Origin: Progne subis subis | Taxonomy: Eukaryota; Chordata; Aves; Passeriformes; Hirundinidae | Length of the DNA stretch: 64,000 bases | Assembly: GCA_022316685.1 (NCBI GenBank) | Contig: JAKJHU010001526.1 | Coordinates: 1-64,000 of the forward strand | Direction of reading: 5' to 3' | Shown here: positions 31,796-44,445 of the stretch, piece after piece | Position numbering within the stretch: position 1 is the stretch's first letter | Layout: the number at the start of each line of letters is the position of its first letter | The notes under the pieces: generated by a model | Database searches by the model: none | Told to the model about the DNA's origin: nothing | The model's input: only the letters and a program-made list of their open reading frames with translations | Made by a program: the position numbers and the translations under genes

Positions 31796-34150
31796 TTGCT
31801 ATGTCTGGCTGTTTCAACCTGTAGGAGGAAAGAGAGTGAAATTTGAGGGGAGATTTCTCATAGAAGAGTCAAAACCCTTTCTCACAGACTATTCCCTGCA
31901 AATAAATACCACCCTTTTGTCTACCTCTAGCAGAACTTCCTTCATCTTGGTTGCTGGAGATTGCTCTGGCCAATATTCAGTGAAGAGGCAGACCTGGTCC
32001 TGCAGGACACTGGGAGTCAGCCCTGACCCCAGTCAGTGCAGGGGATCAGTGAGGGCAGGGGCCTGTCCTGGTGTTTGAACTTGGACAAAGAATCTGCCTC
32101 TAAGGCACACGAGCTGCCAGGGTGAAGGGATGGGGATTGCAGGAGGCAGAACAAGAGATTCTGCTGCACCTGGGGAGAACAGAGTCCAGTGAGGCAGGAG
32201 GATTGTCTGAGCCTTCATGCAGACTGAGGGGAGCTGCTCTGTCCCTCTCTCCTGTTCCCAGCTGCCCTGGACTTGCACCTTTCTGAGCTCCACTCCCGTG
32301 TTACCTGGAAAGCCAGGAGACACTGCTGAGAGCAGAGGGATCCCTGGCACACAAAGTGGCTCCTGCCTTTCCCAAAGTCAGGGAGAGTCGGCTCATTCCC
32401 AGCCTGCCCTGCCCAGAGCTCCCCAGGGCAGAGGGAGCTGGGACACCCCATTGCTGTGCTCAGCCTGCACAGGAGGAGCCCAAGGGCTGGGCCTGAGCCT
32501 GCAGCTGGAACTGCCATTCCCAGAGAGCCCGTCAGCAATGCCAGGAGCACCTGGGCAAGGCAAGGAGAGAGAGAGCTGGGCCCTGAGGAAAAGCCTTTCC
32601 CTGCCCAGCCCTGCACAGCCCCTGGCAGGCAGCAGCAGTGCAGGACAGTGGCCCTCAGGCCCTGGTCAGCAGGGAATGGGCACATGGCAGGAGAGATGCC
32701 CTTCATCTCTGGGGCTGCTCTGCCGGCCCAGGAGGGGACTGAGGGCCCCGAGCCCCCGGGCTGAGGGCTGTGCTGGCTGCGAGGGGACACAAGAGCTGTG
32801 CTGCTCAGGGCAGTGTGTGCCCTGCAGGGCAGGGCCGGCAGGTGCCACATCTCCCCTGCAGCAGGGCTTCCCTCAGCACTGCCTCCCTCCCTCCCTGCCC
32901 ACGCCTCTGCTGCTGGAGCTGTCCCAGCCCGAGCTGTTCCTGTGGCCCCGGGCTCCTTCCCTGCCAGTGCTGCCAGAGCCCAGCCCAGCCCCTGGGCCAG
33001 CTCTGCCCTGCAGCTGCTCGGGGCTGCAGGGATTAAAGAACAGCTCCCCCAGGCCTGGGCACCATGGAAAGGGGATGCTGCATGGATCTGGAGGCTGGGG
33101 AGCTGGAGGCACTTGCTGAGGTTCCCAGGAAATTGTGTCATGTTTTAAGAGCCTCAGTCCCTGTTCTGCCCTGCACAGATTTTCCATTGCCACAAGCTGA
33201 GCCAGGGAAAAGTGGGAGCAGATTCAGGAAAGAAGACTCAAGCGAGAAACTCCTGCCCTGAATGAGCTCATGAAAATCCCCTCAGAAATGACCTGGGCAT
33301 GAGCTGGAGCTCTGAGCAGCCCTGGCCCACACAGCACCCTCTCCACAGCAGCAGGACCTGCCCTGGCAGGAGTCACTCCTGGCACCCACAGCTCCCCTCC
33401 ACCATCCATGGGGAGCTCCCAGGCAGGCTGAGAGCTGCCCCTGGCAGGTGGCAGATGCCCTGGCCTGGCCAAGAGCCCTCAGGGCTGCAGGAGCTGCTCT
33501 GCACGACAGCCCTGGGCACCCCTGGCTGCAGCCCCAGCTTCAGCCCCTGCAGCCGTCCCTGGCAGCAGGAGCCGTCCTGCCCTGTCCCTCTGACGGTGCC
33601 CAGGGCAGCCCCGCTCTGGAGCACATCCTCCCCCAAAGCAGAAAGGGCAGCAGAGCCATCCTTACAGTCATGTCAGTCCTGTCCTGGGTCAGCTTGAGGA
33701 GATCCCTGCAGCCAGAGACTTACTGTGTCAGGAGTGGTGATGATTTCTCCATGAAGAAGTTTTCAAAAGGTGTGAAGATTTCTCTGTGAATATCTCAGAT
33801 TGTCCTTCCAGTTTCTTTAAGCCTCTGCTTCACTGCTCTCATGTACCTGCAGGCAGTGCCCTCAGCCCTGCTGGGCTGGGAGAGGAGCTTCCTCAGGAGA
33901 AATGTCTTTTGAAGCTCTTCTATGAGGAGCTGCCTCTGTGCCAGGAGCCAGCCCAGCTCAGCAGCACAGACACAGCATCAGGACTTTAATGAGCTTCTTG
34001 GGCTTTGGTGTTGTTTACATCAGACATCCCTGAGATGTTCAAAAAACTTTTCAAGAACTCAAAATGAGAATGAAACACTGAAGTTTCTTCAAGTTTTAAT
34101 GGGCCCCATGAGGGACACGACTGAGAAGTGTCCCCAGTTCCAGTTAGAGC
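31796..34150 (-). other. Upstream flank of the OR pseudogene
   Basis: GC-rich from 32,200 to 33,700 with long incidental frames on both strands (up to 308 codons at 32,215-33,141, minus). 33,250-34,090 mirrors 56,760-57,480; 32,300-33,200 is mostly absent from the right arm. If the long minus frame were a gene the sister arm should keep it, and it does not. Confidence 0.5.
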
Positions 34151-34720
34151 AGAACACTGCAGGCAGTGATGACAGGTGGGACAAACAAGGCAAAGGTGTC
34201 TCTGATGCTGAGCAAACCTGCATGTGTTTCAGGAATGCAACCAAGGCCTGAGCCCCAGCCCCTGCCAAGGCAGATCCTGTCCCTCCCTCAGTGCTCAGGG
34301 CTCTTCCCAGGACACTGGGATGTGGGGATGTGCAATGCCAAGGGCAGCACCATGGGGCGGCCCCTGCCAGGCTGCTGAGCAGGGACAAGGAGGCAATGAG
34401 GCCCCAGGCCTGCCAGGGTCACTTGTCTCCTGCTCATGGCTCAGGCCCAGGGCCAGCAGCCATGGCCCAAGTGCTGCAGGAGTTGGCTGTGTCAGGGCCT
34501 TTCAGCTGCTGCCCATCCCTGTGCCCTCTCCAGCCCAGGCTGTCCTACGGTGTCCATGCCCTGCGCCTCTGTCCCTGCAGGCTGTCGTCATCCCCCGGCT
34601 GCCCCACCTCGCTGGCCCCTTCCTTTGCTGACAGCTCTGCTGTCCTGCCTGCCTCTGCCTGGGCACACAAAGCCTGGGGCTGGATACCAGGAGGGTTAAT
34701 TTGACTTTTACCATGATTTT
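34150..34720 (+). repeat. R block, copy 2 (plus)
   Basis: GTGTTTCAGGAATGC at 34,224 is used as the phase mark for the tandem array (next at 43,631 and 52,861). Open frames at 34,224-34,631 and 34,291-34,704. Confidence 0.8.
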
Positions 34721-35035
34721 GAAGTTTTAGCACAGGAACAAGGCATACAGGGCCTGCTTTCTCAGCAAGGATGGTTGAAAGACAAGAAGACATCTGGCTC
34801 AAGAGTGCAGTGATGGGTAAAACAAGGACTGAATCTGGGAATTAGGCATGGTTTTTATGGAAATGGCTACATTGAAGTACGCCTTTAGTGATTGTATGTA
34901 AGCAACACACTGGTAGATTTACATGTCCATGTAAGGTTAGGAGTTATCCCTCACTTGACCTCCTGAATAAATTATACCCTCTTATATAGCAAATTAGTGT
35001 TAAGGAGTCTTGTTCTGGTATTTTTGAGAGATGGT
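34720..35035 (+). mobile_element. LTR-like segment between R block and minisatellite, unit 1
   Basis: CCTGAATAAATTATACCC (34,962) and AAATTAGTGTTAAGGAGTC (about 34,990) resemble the LTR end at 29,000. Equivalent segments at 44,065-44,445 and 53,290-53,680. Confidence 0.45.
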
Positions 35036-35039
35036 GATG

Positions 35040-36125
35040 GCACCGAACCAAGGATTCTACTATGATGCTGTGGAAACTCATGGAACAGAGAGTCTATTTT
35101 GAAACAGCGGAACCCCATGGAACCCAAATCCATTTTGGCACATTGGAACCACATTGAAGCAATGGTCCATTGTGATACTGTGGCTCCAAGCAGACCCCTG
35201 TGACACGGAGAAACCTCTTGGAACCAAGGAGCCATTTCTGTCACAGCAAGGCCTCGTGGAACCATGGGTCTGTGTGACATGCAGATCCTCACAGAACCAA
35301 GGTGATCATGTTATAGTACAGAACCTCCTGGAACAAATGGTGCATTGTTAAACTGTGTGGCCTCATGGAACCATGAGCCATTGTGACACAGCTGGCCACA
35401 TGGAGCCAAGGGGCCATTGTGACACTGAGGATCCAAGGAGCTCATTGTGACTGAGGAACCTCATGGAACCAAGAGTCCATTATTACACTGTGTGGCCCTG
35501 TGGAAGCAAGGAGGCCACAGTGACAAGGTGGGACCTCATGGAACAATGGAGACTCTTCTGACACTTTGGGACCCACTGGAACCAAGGGGCCATTATAGCA
35601 TGGCAGGGACTCATGGAATCAAGGGGGCTCCAGTGAACACTGTGGGTCTTCATGGGATGAAGGGTCCAATCTGACACCGTGGAGCCAAGAATACCATTGT
35701 GACACCATGGGGCATCACGGAGCCAAAGGTCCAGTGTGACACAGTAGGGCCTCATCACACCAATTGAGGCCATTTGTACACCTTGATGCCCTGTGAAATC
35801 AAAGGGCCATTGTGGCACTTCAGAGCTTCATAGAGAAGCTAAGGGGTCCATAGTGACACTGTGGGGCTCAATGAAACCAATGGTCTGTTGTGACACTGCA
35901 AGGCCTCATGGAATCATGGAGACTGTTATGACACTAAAGGCCTCATTGACCAAAGCGGCCATTGTGACACTTAGGCCCCATGGAAACAAGGGGCCAGTGT
36001 GACACATCTGGGCCTCATGGAACCAGGAGCCAACATGACATTACCATTGTGGCACTGCAGGGCCCCATGAAAAGAGGAGGCAACTATTACACTGTGGTGC
36101 TCTGTGGATCCAAGGGAACAGGTAA
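35040..36125. repeat. 37-bp minisatellite array, unit 1
   Basis: About 29 monomers with GGAACCAAGGAGCCATT and GTGACAC. Monomer phase slips often. Confidence 0.9.
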
Positions 36126-37735
36126 CAGGTCTGTTTGGCTTGGCCTGACTTCTCCAACTGATGTGAGCATGACAAGAGTCTCTTATCATGTACTCCTGAA
36201 ACACTGGGGCTCTGGGCTTTCCTTCAAATGGAAAAGAACTGCCCTTCTCATTCAAGCATCCATGGCCAAATGGGATTCCCCCTCCAAATTTCCCACTATC
36301 TAGGGATTGCTCCCACGCAAAAGCTACCATTACAATGTCTGGCTGACCTTGTGTTCCTGAGAGCTGGCTCTCACCTGCCTTCAAACACCGAGGCTCTGTG
36401 CTTTCCTTATGGAAAAGAACTGTTCCCTGGCACAGGACCCCATGGCATCTACTTCTCCAAAATTCCTATATGCAAGGATTTCTCCCAGACAAAAGCTGCC
36501 AGCACAGACAACTATGGCTGGCCTTGGCCTCCAATGGTTGCCTCCAAACTCCCGTGAAACACTGGGGATCTGCCCTTTTCTTCCTATGGAAAAGAACAAT
36601 CCTTCTTCTCCAGATGCCCATGACAGACATTGAGATTCCACCTCCTAAAGTCCTATAGCCAAAGATTTTCCTTAGACGAAAACTGCCATTACAGACAGGT
36701 CTGCCTGGCATTGGCCTCCTGAGGGCCCACTTTCAGATGCCTTCCAAACACTGGGGCTCCCTACTTTCCTTTCTGTGGAAAACAACTGACCTTCTAATCA
36801 GGCAAAAAGGGCTGAAACTGGGATTCAACATTCAAAATTTAAAATATGCAAGAGTTGCTCCCATACAAACCTGCCAGCACTGACAGGTCTGCCTGGCCTT
36901 GGCCTCTAGCGACTGCAGTTCATCAGCCTCTGAAATGCTGGGGCTCTGTGGTTCCCTTCCTGTGGAGACCATGGTGACAAATGTGGGGCCCCAGAGAACC
37001 ACAGAGACCAGTGTGACACTTTGAGGCCTTCTGAAATGAAAGGGCCATGGTGACATGGCAGGGACCTCATGGAAACAAGGGGCCATTGTGACACTGAGAG
37101 AATTCATGGAACCAAGGGTATCATGGTGGCACTGTTGGGCCACGTGGTCCCAAGGGCCTCGTGGAATTAAAGGGCCATTGTGATCCTGCAGGGCACCGTG
37201 GATCCATGGAGACCATTGTGGCATTGCAAAGCTCCATGGAATCATGGAGACCATGGTGACACTGCAGGGCCCCACAGAACCAAAGGGCCATTGTGACCCT
37301 GCTGGGCCTCATAGAAGCAAGGGGCCATTGTGACACCTCAGAAGCAAAGGAGAACATTGTGACACTACAGGGCCTCATGGAACCAAGGGGAGATGGAGCT
37401 GATCTGGCTGGTTGGGCCTCCCAGGGGCCACCTGACAGGTCCAGCTGATCTTGGAATACAGAGGGCTGCTTCTCATCAGCTGGAGCAATGGTGTCTCATA
37501 CTGTTCTTCCTGTGGAAGAGAACCATCTATCTTTCAAGGTGCCCATGGCCAAAACTGGTACTCCCCCTGAAAAAAATCCTTGCAAGGATTGTGCAAGGAT
37601 TGTCCCAGACAAAAGCTGCCAGCACAGACAGCTCTGGCTGGCCTTAGCCTCTGGTGGTCACCTCTCATCTCTAGAAAGCCCTGAGGAAAGGATTTGAACA
37701 GGTTTGAATACTGGACCATCAATGAGACACACATC
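36125..37735. repeat. 188-bp repeats with an internal minisatellite stretch, unit 1
   Basis: GGCTGGCCTTGGCCTC-type marks at about 36,337, 36,512, 36,705 and 36,893 (steps 175, 193, 188). Minisatellite returns at 36,960-37,395, then one more 188-bp-type copy to 37,700. Confidence 0.85.
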
Positions 37736-37739
37736 CTCT

Positions 37740-38960
37740 GAAAAACTCAGATGTTCCTCGGATCACATGTGGGGTTCTTCTTTCTCATTGCGTATTATGT
37801 ATGAAATACTATTTTGAGGTAAAAAAACTATTCTTATCACTCTGCCAGTGTTATCTGACACAAAACACATCCTCTACATATGGATCCAGGTAACCTGTAT
37901 AGGCAAACAATAAAGAATCCAGCAGGAATTCTATGTCTCTGCTCCCATCTGTCCCATCTCCTCTGGCACTGGACGTGCAGTCCCAGCACTTGGGAGGACT
38001 CCAGGGGTCACAAGCTCAGCTCATACACAGAGAACTCGTGGACCCTGGGGTGCTTTTCTTGGCCCCTGCACGCTCACACAGGCTGAGATGGACACTGATG
38101 GTTTCTGTGGCAGGCTCTCTCAGCCCAGCCCAGCTCCCTCCAAGCTCTGCCAGCTGCCCTGAGCTCTCGGCAGCACCAAGGGCCTCTCCCCAGCACAGCC
38201 CAGCCGGCTCTGGCCCCACAGCTCTGCTCAGGGCAGGCTGCTCTGGGCAGGGGCCCACGGCCTCAGCCCCTCGCGGGCACAGCAGCAGCTGCAGCTCAGA
38301 GAGGGCTCAGCCCCAGCCATGGGGGAAGGTGCCTGGCCAAGGGAAAAGGAGGCTCCCTGTGTGCCCTGCTCTCCTCTCCAGGACATCCTGAGAGCTCTGC
38401 AGCCCCTGCTGCCATCCATCTGCCCAGGCCAGCACAACAGCCCCGGCCTTGTGGCCCTCAGGAGCTGTTCCTGCTCCAGGCCCAGGGCCCATCCCAAAGC
38501 TGGGGCAGCCAGAAAGCTGTGCCCATTTCTGGTCATTCCTGACATGATGAGGATGGATCCTCAGCCACTTGGAGGCTGGTGATGAATTATACTTTTCCAG
38601 AGACCTCTTTTTCTGAGCTCTTTAGTGAGAAATTCAATGAGAAAAGCTCATAAACATTGGTTCAGAACGTGCAAACAAGACAAGCCCATGGGAATCATTC
38701 AACTCTTCAAATCTTCTGCGGTTACTCAGACATATTTCAGAAGTGTATTCAAAGTGAATATACTATATTAAAAACAAAGAAAGAATTATTTTGTCCGGCT
38801 TACTTTTTTTTCCTCTTTATAGATTGATATCAGCAATCCCCAGTTGATATTGATCTCCAGCACCTCCTAGCAGTCTGAATAGATCTGAAAATCCAGACCC
38901 TTCATGGCTGACAATCAATCACACTTGGTCCCTACCCCCACCCCACCATTTCCCTCCTCC
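37740..38960 (+). repeat. X block, copy 3 (plus)
   Basis: Contains the conserved ~150-codon frame (37,933-38,391). GC-rich half 37,950-38,540, AT-rich half with GATTGATATCAGCAATCCCC at about 38,820. Confidence 0.85.
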
Positions 38961-38989
38961 AACCCCTGGGACTCAGAGCAGCTGAGGAA

Positions 38990-39345
38990 TGGAGTCACAT
39001 CCAGGGGTGTCCCCAGGGCTCAGGACTGGGGCCAGGTCAGTTAAATCTCTTGATGGATGATCTGGACAGGACATCGAGGGCACCCTCAGTCAGTTCCCAG
39101 TGAGCCCAGGCTGGGTGGGAGTGTGGCTGTGCTGGAGGGCAGGAAGCTCTGCAGAGGGATCTGGACAGGCTGGAGCCATGGGCCAGGACAATGGATGAGG
39201 TTCACCAAGGCCAAGGGCCGGCTCCTGCCCTGGGCTCACAACCACCCCAAATCCCTGGCTGTGCCCTGCCCTGATCCCCACAGCCTGTCTGTTCCCTTCA
39301 TCCCTGCATTGCCAGGGACTTTCTGGGACAAGGGAGCTCTGCTCT
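38990..39345 (+). mobile_element. CR1 LINE fragment, unit 1
   Basis: Same reverse transcriptase fragment as at 14,600 with a 5-bp shortening in the DDLDED stretch (39,057-39,075). It ends at the shared junction with minisatellite. Confidence 0.75.
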
Positions 39346-39354
39346 GGGTCCACA

Positions 39355-39781
39355 GTGGCACACTGGGCCCTTTGCTTCCATGAGGCCTTGCAGTGTCACA
39401 GTGGTTTCCTTGGTTCCATGGGACTGCCCTGTGACACAATGGCCCGTTGGTTCCATGAGGTCACAGAGAGCCACAATGGCCCCTTGCTTTTATTGGGCTC
39501 CCCAGGATCACCATGGCCCTGCTGGTTCCACAAGGCCTGTCTGTGTCACCCTGGGCCCTTGTTCCATGGGTACCTGTAGTGTCACAATGGCTTCTTCCTT
39601 CCATGAGACCTGGCAAGGTCACAATGGTTACCTCAGTTCTATGAGGCCCTGTGGTGTCACAATGGCCCCTTGGTTCCATGGGCACTCCAAGAATGGTCTC
39701 GTTGCTTCCATTCAGCCCTGCAGTCACAATGGCTCTTTGGTTCCTCAAGGCCCTGCAGAGCCCCTTGATTCACAAGGCCTC
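39355..39781. repeat. 37-bp minisatellite array, unit 1
   Basis: Reverse complement of 14,165-14,590, nearly monomer for monomer. Confidence 0.85.
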
Positions 39782-41027
39782 TGTCGTGGTTTGGATTCAT
39801 GAGTTGAGATGAGGACTGGGAGAAAAACATTCTAAGGGCAAAATAGGTTCAAATTTAAAGGTATAAAGTAAATTCATTATTAACAGAGTCAGAGGAAGAT
39901 CATGAGAAGTAAAAGAAGCCTTTAAAATATCATTTTTGTCCCTCAGACCCCCCTCTTTGCCACCAATAGCGCAGGGAGACAGGAGTGGGGTTTTTTTCAG
40001 TTTGTCACCCGAGATATTTTTCTGTTTGCTCAGGGAGAGGAGTTTTTCTTCTGCTATGTTGTGAGTCCCTGCCATGGCCAGTCTTTCCAATGCTGTTGTG
40101 GTGTGGGACACTTCTTCATGGGGTGCAGTCTTTTAAGGAGGCTGCTCTAGTTTGGCAGGAAAGGTCCTCTTTCTTTATTTCTAGGAGCAAGGGCCCTCTC
40201 TCTCTGTTCAGGTCTCTCACTGGATCACAGTTTCCTCTGGCATCTCCCTGCTCCAGCATGAGCACTTTTCCCACAGGCTGCGAGTGGATCTCTGCATATC
40301 CAAGGACTTCATGGATTACAAGGACAGTTTGTTTCACAATTGTCCTCACCACTGTTTGCAGAGAAATTTTGCTCCAACTCTTAGAGCACCTCCTTCCCCT
40401 CCTTTTCCACTCACCTTGGTGCTGCCATGTTGTTTTCTCTTACATGTCTCCACTTCCTCCTCTTCTCTATCTAAAAGAATTGCTGCCTGTAGGTACCATT
40501 GCCAACAAGTTCCACTAATTCAAAGATTCTTGCAGCATCTTGTAGTGCCAAGTGGTTGATTTTGTGTAATTTCCATGCTGGAAAACCACCTTCATTTTTC
40601 ACTATTGGCCATGCGGCTGCTGCGGCGTTTGTGCTATTTAATGCTTTCTTCATGTGGGGCACTGAGATGGAGAAGCTGCCATCGCTGTCCCTGCCCTCCT
40701 GCCTGCCATGGCTAGCTAGGGGCGGCCAGGCAGGCAAGGCTCATTGTGGGCTGCACCAAAATGGTGGTGGCTGCGGGTCGCTGCGGGCCATGCTGGGCTG
40801 TCCTGGGCAACCCCTGGAAACAACTGTGCATGTGCTGTTTTGATTTTCTTCCTTAAATATGTCATTACAGAGGTGTGACCAACTTCTCTAATTGGGCCAG
40901 CAGCATGTCCATCTTCAGAGCAATCAGAGATTTGCTCTACTCTGCACGGTGGAAGCTTCCAGTAGCTTCTCACAGAAGCCACCTCTGTGGCCTCTCCTGC
41001 TACCAGAAACCAGGCCATGTAAAACAA
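39782..41027 (-). mobile_element. Solo LTR, ERV-L-like, unit 1
   Basis: Starts TGTCGTGGTTTGG and ends CATGTAAAACAA on the plus strand; flanked by GCCTC on both sides (39,777-39,781 and 41,028-41,032), the complement of the GAGGC duplication at 12,924 and 14,165. Same insertion event. Confidence 0.85.
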
Positions 41028-41955
41028 GCCTCGGAATGTCATAATGGTTTCCACAAGTCCATGAGGCCCTGCTGAGTTACAGTGGTCTCTTTTGGTTCCA
41101 CAGTATCACAATGGCACCTTGGATTCATGAAGCCCTGAAGTATGGAATGGAACCTTGATTCCACTGTTACATGAGTTCTTAGTTCCATGGAGCCCTGTAG
41201 TGTCACAATGATCTCCTTGGTTACTGTGGCACAGTGTCACAATGGCCCTTTGGTTTTACAAAGCCCCAGAGTGTCACAATGGCCCCTTGCTGCCATGAGG
41301 CCGTGCAATGTCACAATGGTCTCGTTGGTTCCCTGAGGCCCTGCAGTTCCACAATGGCCCTTTGGTGTCACAAGGCCTTGAAGTGTCACATAGTCTCAGT
41401 GTTCCCGCCATAACAATGGCCTCCTTGGTTCCATGAGGAACCGTCATGTACCAATGGTATCCTTGGCTCCAGAGTCAGAATGTCCTGTGGTCTCATGGAG
41501 CCCCACAGTGTCACTATGATCCCCTTGATTCCATGAGGCCCTGCTGTGCTACAATGACCCCTTGGTTATACAAGGCCCTGCAGTGGAACAATGGCTCCTT
41601 GTTCCAGTGGGTCCTGAAGTGTCCTAATGGTCTCCATGCTTCCATGAGGCCCACAATGTCACAATGGACTTTTGGTTCCATGAGCTTTCATACTGCCAGC
41701 AACAGTCTCCTTGGTTCCACAGTGTCACAAGGGACCCTTTGTTCCATGAGGTTCAGTGGTGTAACATGGACACCGTGATCCCATGAGGTTCTGCAGTGTC
41801 ACAATGGACTCCTTGGTTCTGCAGCCCTGCTGTGTCACCATGGACCCGTAGTTCCATGAGGTTCCGTAGTGTCACCATGGTCCCTTTGGTTCCACAAGGC
41901 CTTGCTGTGCCACAATGGCCCCTTGGTTCCATGAGGTTCTGTACTGTACACAGAT
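41028..41955. repeat. 37-bp minisatellite array, unit 1
   Basis: About 24 monomers; mirrors 11,995-12,928. Confidence 0.9.
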
Positions 41956-43260
41956 TCTCCTGGGTGTGGGAGGACAGATTGTAAAGAGAATAGAGATAGT
42001 GCTGAAGGCAATCTCACCCCTGATAAATTGCAGCTGTACTAATTCCCAAGAGTGGGAACAGCCTTGCCCTTAATAGATCCCAGCTATGTCCAATGAGAGT
42101 GAGTGTTATAACACAGTGGGTGAGCTGGGCAAGAGTCAGTGGAGTCTGCAGGCTGTGCTGGGAGGAAGAAGGGTCAAGTAGGTGTGTGAGGAAGAGAGGG
42201 TTTGGTGCTCATTCAAGGGACAGGAAAGAGTTAGCCAGTCCTGCAGGGGAATAGAGCCAGAAGGCTGCATGGATCTGCCTGTGGGTAGGCAGCAGAGAGA
42301 AATGTATGATAGTTTTTAGATAAGAAGAGACTGACACCTGTGTCAGTCATGACTCCACTGTCAACTGGTGCCCCCTGTGAGGACTGGGCAACAATGAATG
42401 GTGACCCTGACATGATCCTGGCAGGACTACAGACCAGTGAGACAGTGAGATGGTGGCCCAGCTGAACTGAGCCAGGTGGGTCAAGAGCATGAAGATCAGA
42501 GCAGGGAAGAGAGTCTGAGAGCAAAATAGGGAGACCTGAGAGCCTAAAAATCCAGATGAATTGCAGCAGGTGGACTGAGAGCTTGAAAGCAATGTAGGCA
42601 GAACTGAAAGCCCAGAGTCTGAATAACTTATGAGACACTGACCCCAAGGTATGGCCACAGTTTTGGGATCCTGGGGTGGCACCTGCCAGTGTTCATGGCA
42701 GCAATGTGTAGCTAGAAGTGGCAGCAGAGCTTTGAGAAGGTGGAGTCGGAGCGGACAAAAGGAACATAAGAAAAGCTTGGAGTGAGCAGCTAACGCAAAA
42801 AAAATGGAGGTGACCAAACTCAAAGAGAAGAAACATCATGAAAATGAGTTTGGAACTGTATGAGGGAAAGTGTTGAAAAAACTATACAAGAAAGAGTACA
42901 GCAAGCAGAGAAGTTGCTTCAGCCACGAAGAACTGAAATTGCAGAAGACAAAAGCAACAAAACCTGAAAAAGGAGCAAGAGAATTTACTAAAGAGCAGTG
43001 GGAGCTAGAGACAGATTAGTTTTTATTGTTCAGTTCAATGTGTTTATTTCTGGTGAAACATACATATTGTATTCAAAAGTTAAGGTTCCATAGGCATAGA
43101 TATCAGTAGGCATAAGGACAAAAGCTAAATCCATTAAGGAATGATGTTCTATACTGTTAAGAACAAAACTAAACCAAAACAAAGAAGAGAGAGTTAACAA
43201 TTACTGAGAAAGGAACAGAAAAGGTAGTTCTGCCACTGTAAACTTTCACTCTGTGTCTAC
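41955..43260 (+). other. LTR/leader-like relict, unit 1
   Basis: TGTACACAGATTCTCCTGGG to about 42,370 could be an LTR; CAACTGGTGCCCCCTGTGAG follows. 42,440-42,640 has loose repeats with CCTGAGAGC. 42,830-43,020 encodes a short lysine/glutamate-rich stretch in broken frames, possibly a gag trace. Not recognised beyond this. Confidence 0.4.
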
Positions 43261-43500
43261 ATTTCAAATAACACAATTGACCCATCTGCAGGAGGATTTC
43301 TCCTCAGGAGAAATGTATTTTTAAATTTTCTTGGTTGCCAGGAGCCCAGTCCCGCTCAGCAGCACAGACACAGCACAAGACCTTTAATGAGCCTCTCATG
43401 GATTTAGTGTTGTTTACATTCAACTTTCCCTGAGAGTATGTTCAAAAAACTTCTCAAGAACTCAAAGTTAAATTGAAACATTGAAGTTTCTTCAAGTTTT
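43260..43500 (+). other. OR-upstream-like flank, unit 1
   Basis: CAGCACAGACACAGCAC and GTTGTTTACATTCAAC match the OR upstream flanks at 33,960 and 56,850. No OR follows in this unit. Confidence 0.6.
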
Positions 43501-44065
43501 AATGGGTCCCACAGAGCAACCCAACTGAGGGAAGTTTCCCCAAGTTCCAGTAGAGCAGAACACTGCAGGCAGTGATGACAGGTGGGGACAAACAAGGCAA
43601 AGGTGTCTCTGATGCTCAGCAAACCTGCATGTGTTTCAGGAATGCAAAGGGCCAAGGCCTGAGCCCCAGCCCCTGCCAAGGCAGATCCTGTCCCTCCCTC
43701 AGTGCTCAGGGCTCTTCCCGGACACTGGGATGTGGGGATGTGCAATGCCAAGGGCAGCACCATGGGGCGGCCCCTGCCAGGCTGCTGAGCAGGGACAAGG
43801 AGGCAATGAGGCCCCAGGCCTGCCAGGGTCACTTGTCTCCTGCTCATGGCTCAGGCCCAGGGCCAGCAGCCATGGCCCAAGTGCTGCAGGAGTTGGCTGT
43901 GTCAGGGCCTTTCAGCTGCTGCCCATCCCTGTGCCCTCTCCAGCCCAGGCTGTCCTACGGTGTCCATGCCCTGCGCCTCTGTCCCTGCAGGCTGTCGTCA
44001 TCCCCCTGCCCCACCTCGCTGGCCCCTTCCTTTGCTGACAGCTCTGTGTCCTGCCTGCCTCTGCA
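43500..44065 (+). repeat. R block, copy 3 (plus)
   Basis: Frame of 172 codons at 43,572-44,090. One base fewer than copy 2 at CTTCCCGGACACTG shifts the frame relation. Confidence 0.8.
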
Positions 44066-44445
44066 TGGGCACACAAAGCCTTGGGCATGAAACCAGGAGG
44101 ATTAATTCAACTTTTACCGTGCTGTGAAGTTTTAACATGGGAACAAGGCATGCAGGGCCTGCTTTCCCTCAAGGACAGTTGGAAGACAAGTAGAAGACAT
44201 CTGGCTCAAGACTTCAGTGATGGAAAAACAAGGAGTGAATCTGGGAGCTGTGTGTGGGTTTTATGGTAATGGCTAATTTGTAATACACATGTAGCAAGTC
44301 TATAGAAGTAACACTCTTTTAGAATCATATGTCCATGGAAGGTTATGAGTTACCACACCTCAGACCTCAAGCCTGAATAAGAGATACCATCTTAATTGCA
44401 AATTTGTGATCAGGACCCTTATACTAATATTTGGTAAATTTGGTT
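44065..44445 (+). mobile_element. LTR-like segment, unit 2
   Basis: Counterpart of 34,720-35,035; CCTGAATAAGAGATACC at about 44,372. Confidence 0.4.

Larger units (their letters stand above)
27000..34720 (+). repeat. Left arm of a large inverted duplication
   Basis: The order X segment, 27.3-27.9 kb segment, T block, TGATGTCA repeats, LTR-like, CR1, OR, OR flank, R block is repeated in reverse at 56,365-64,000. The right arm runs to the edge of the window. Arms differ by indels, the largest being extra sequence at 59.6-60.3 kb on the right and about 0.9 kb extra in the OR upstream flank on the left. Confidence 0.85.

Noticed and set aside
31553..31846. Antisense frames across both OR sequences (also 58,346-58,618).
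   Set aside because: They are shadows of the receptor reading frame on the opposite strand.
32215..33141. 308-codon minus frame (and a 300-codon plus frame) upstream of the OR pseudogene.
   Set aside because: Both strands are open over the same GC-rich stretch, no domain is visible, and most of the stretch is missing from the sister arm.
35040..36125. CRISPR-like array.
   Set aside because: Monomers are contiguous with no unique spacers and the host is clearly a vertebrate.
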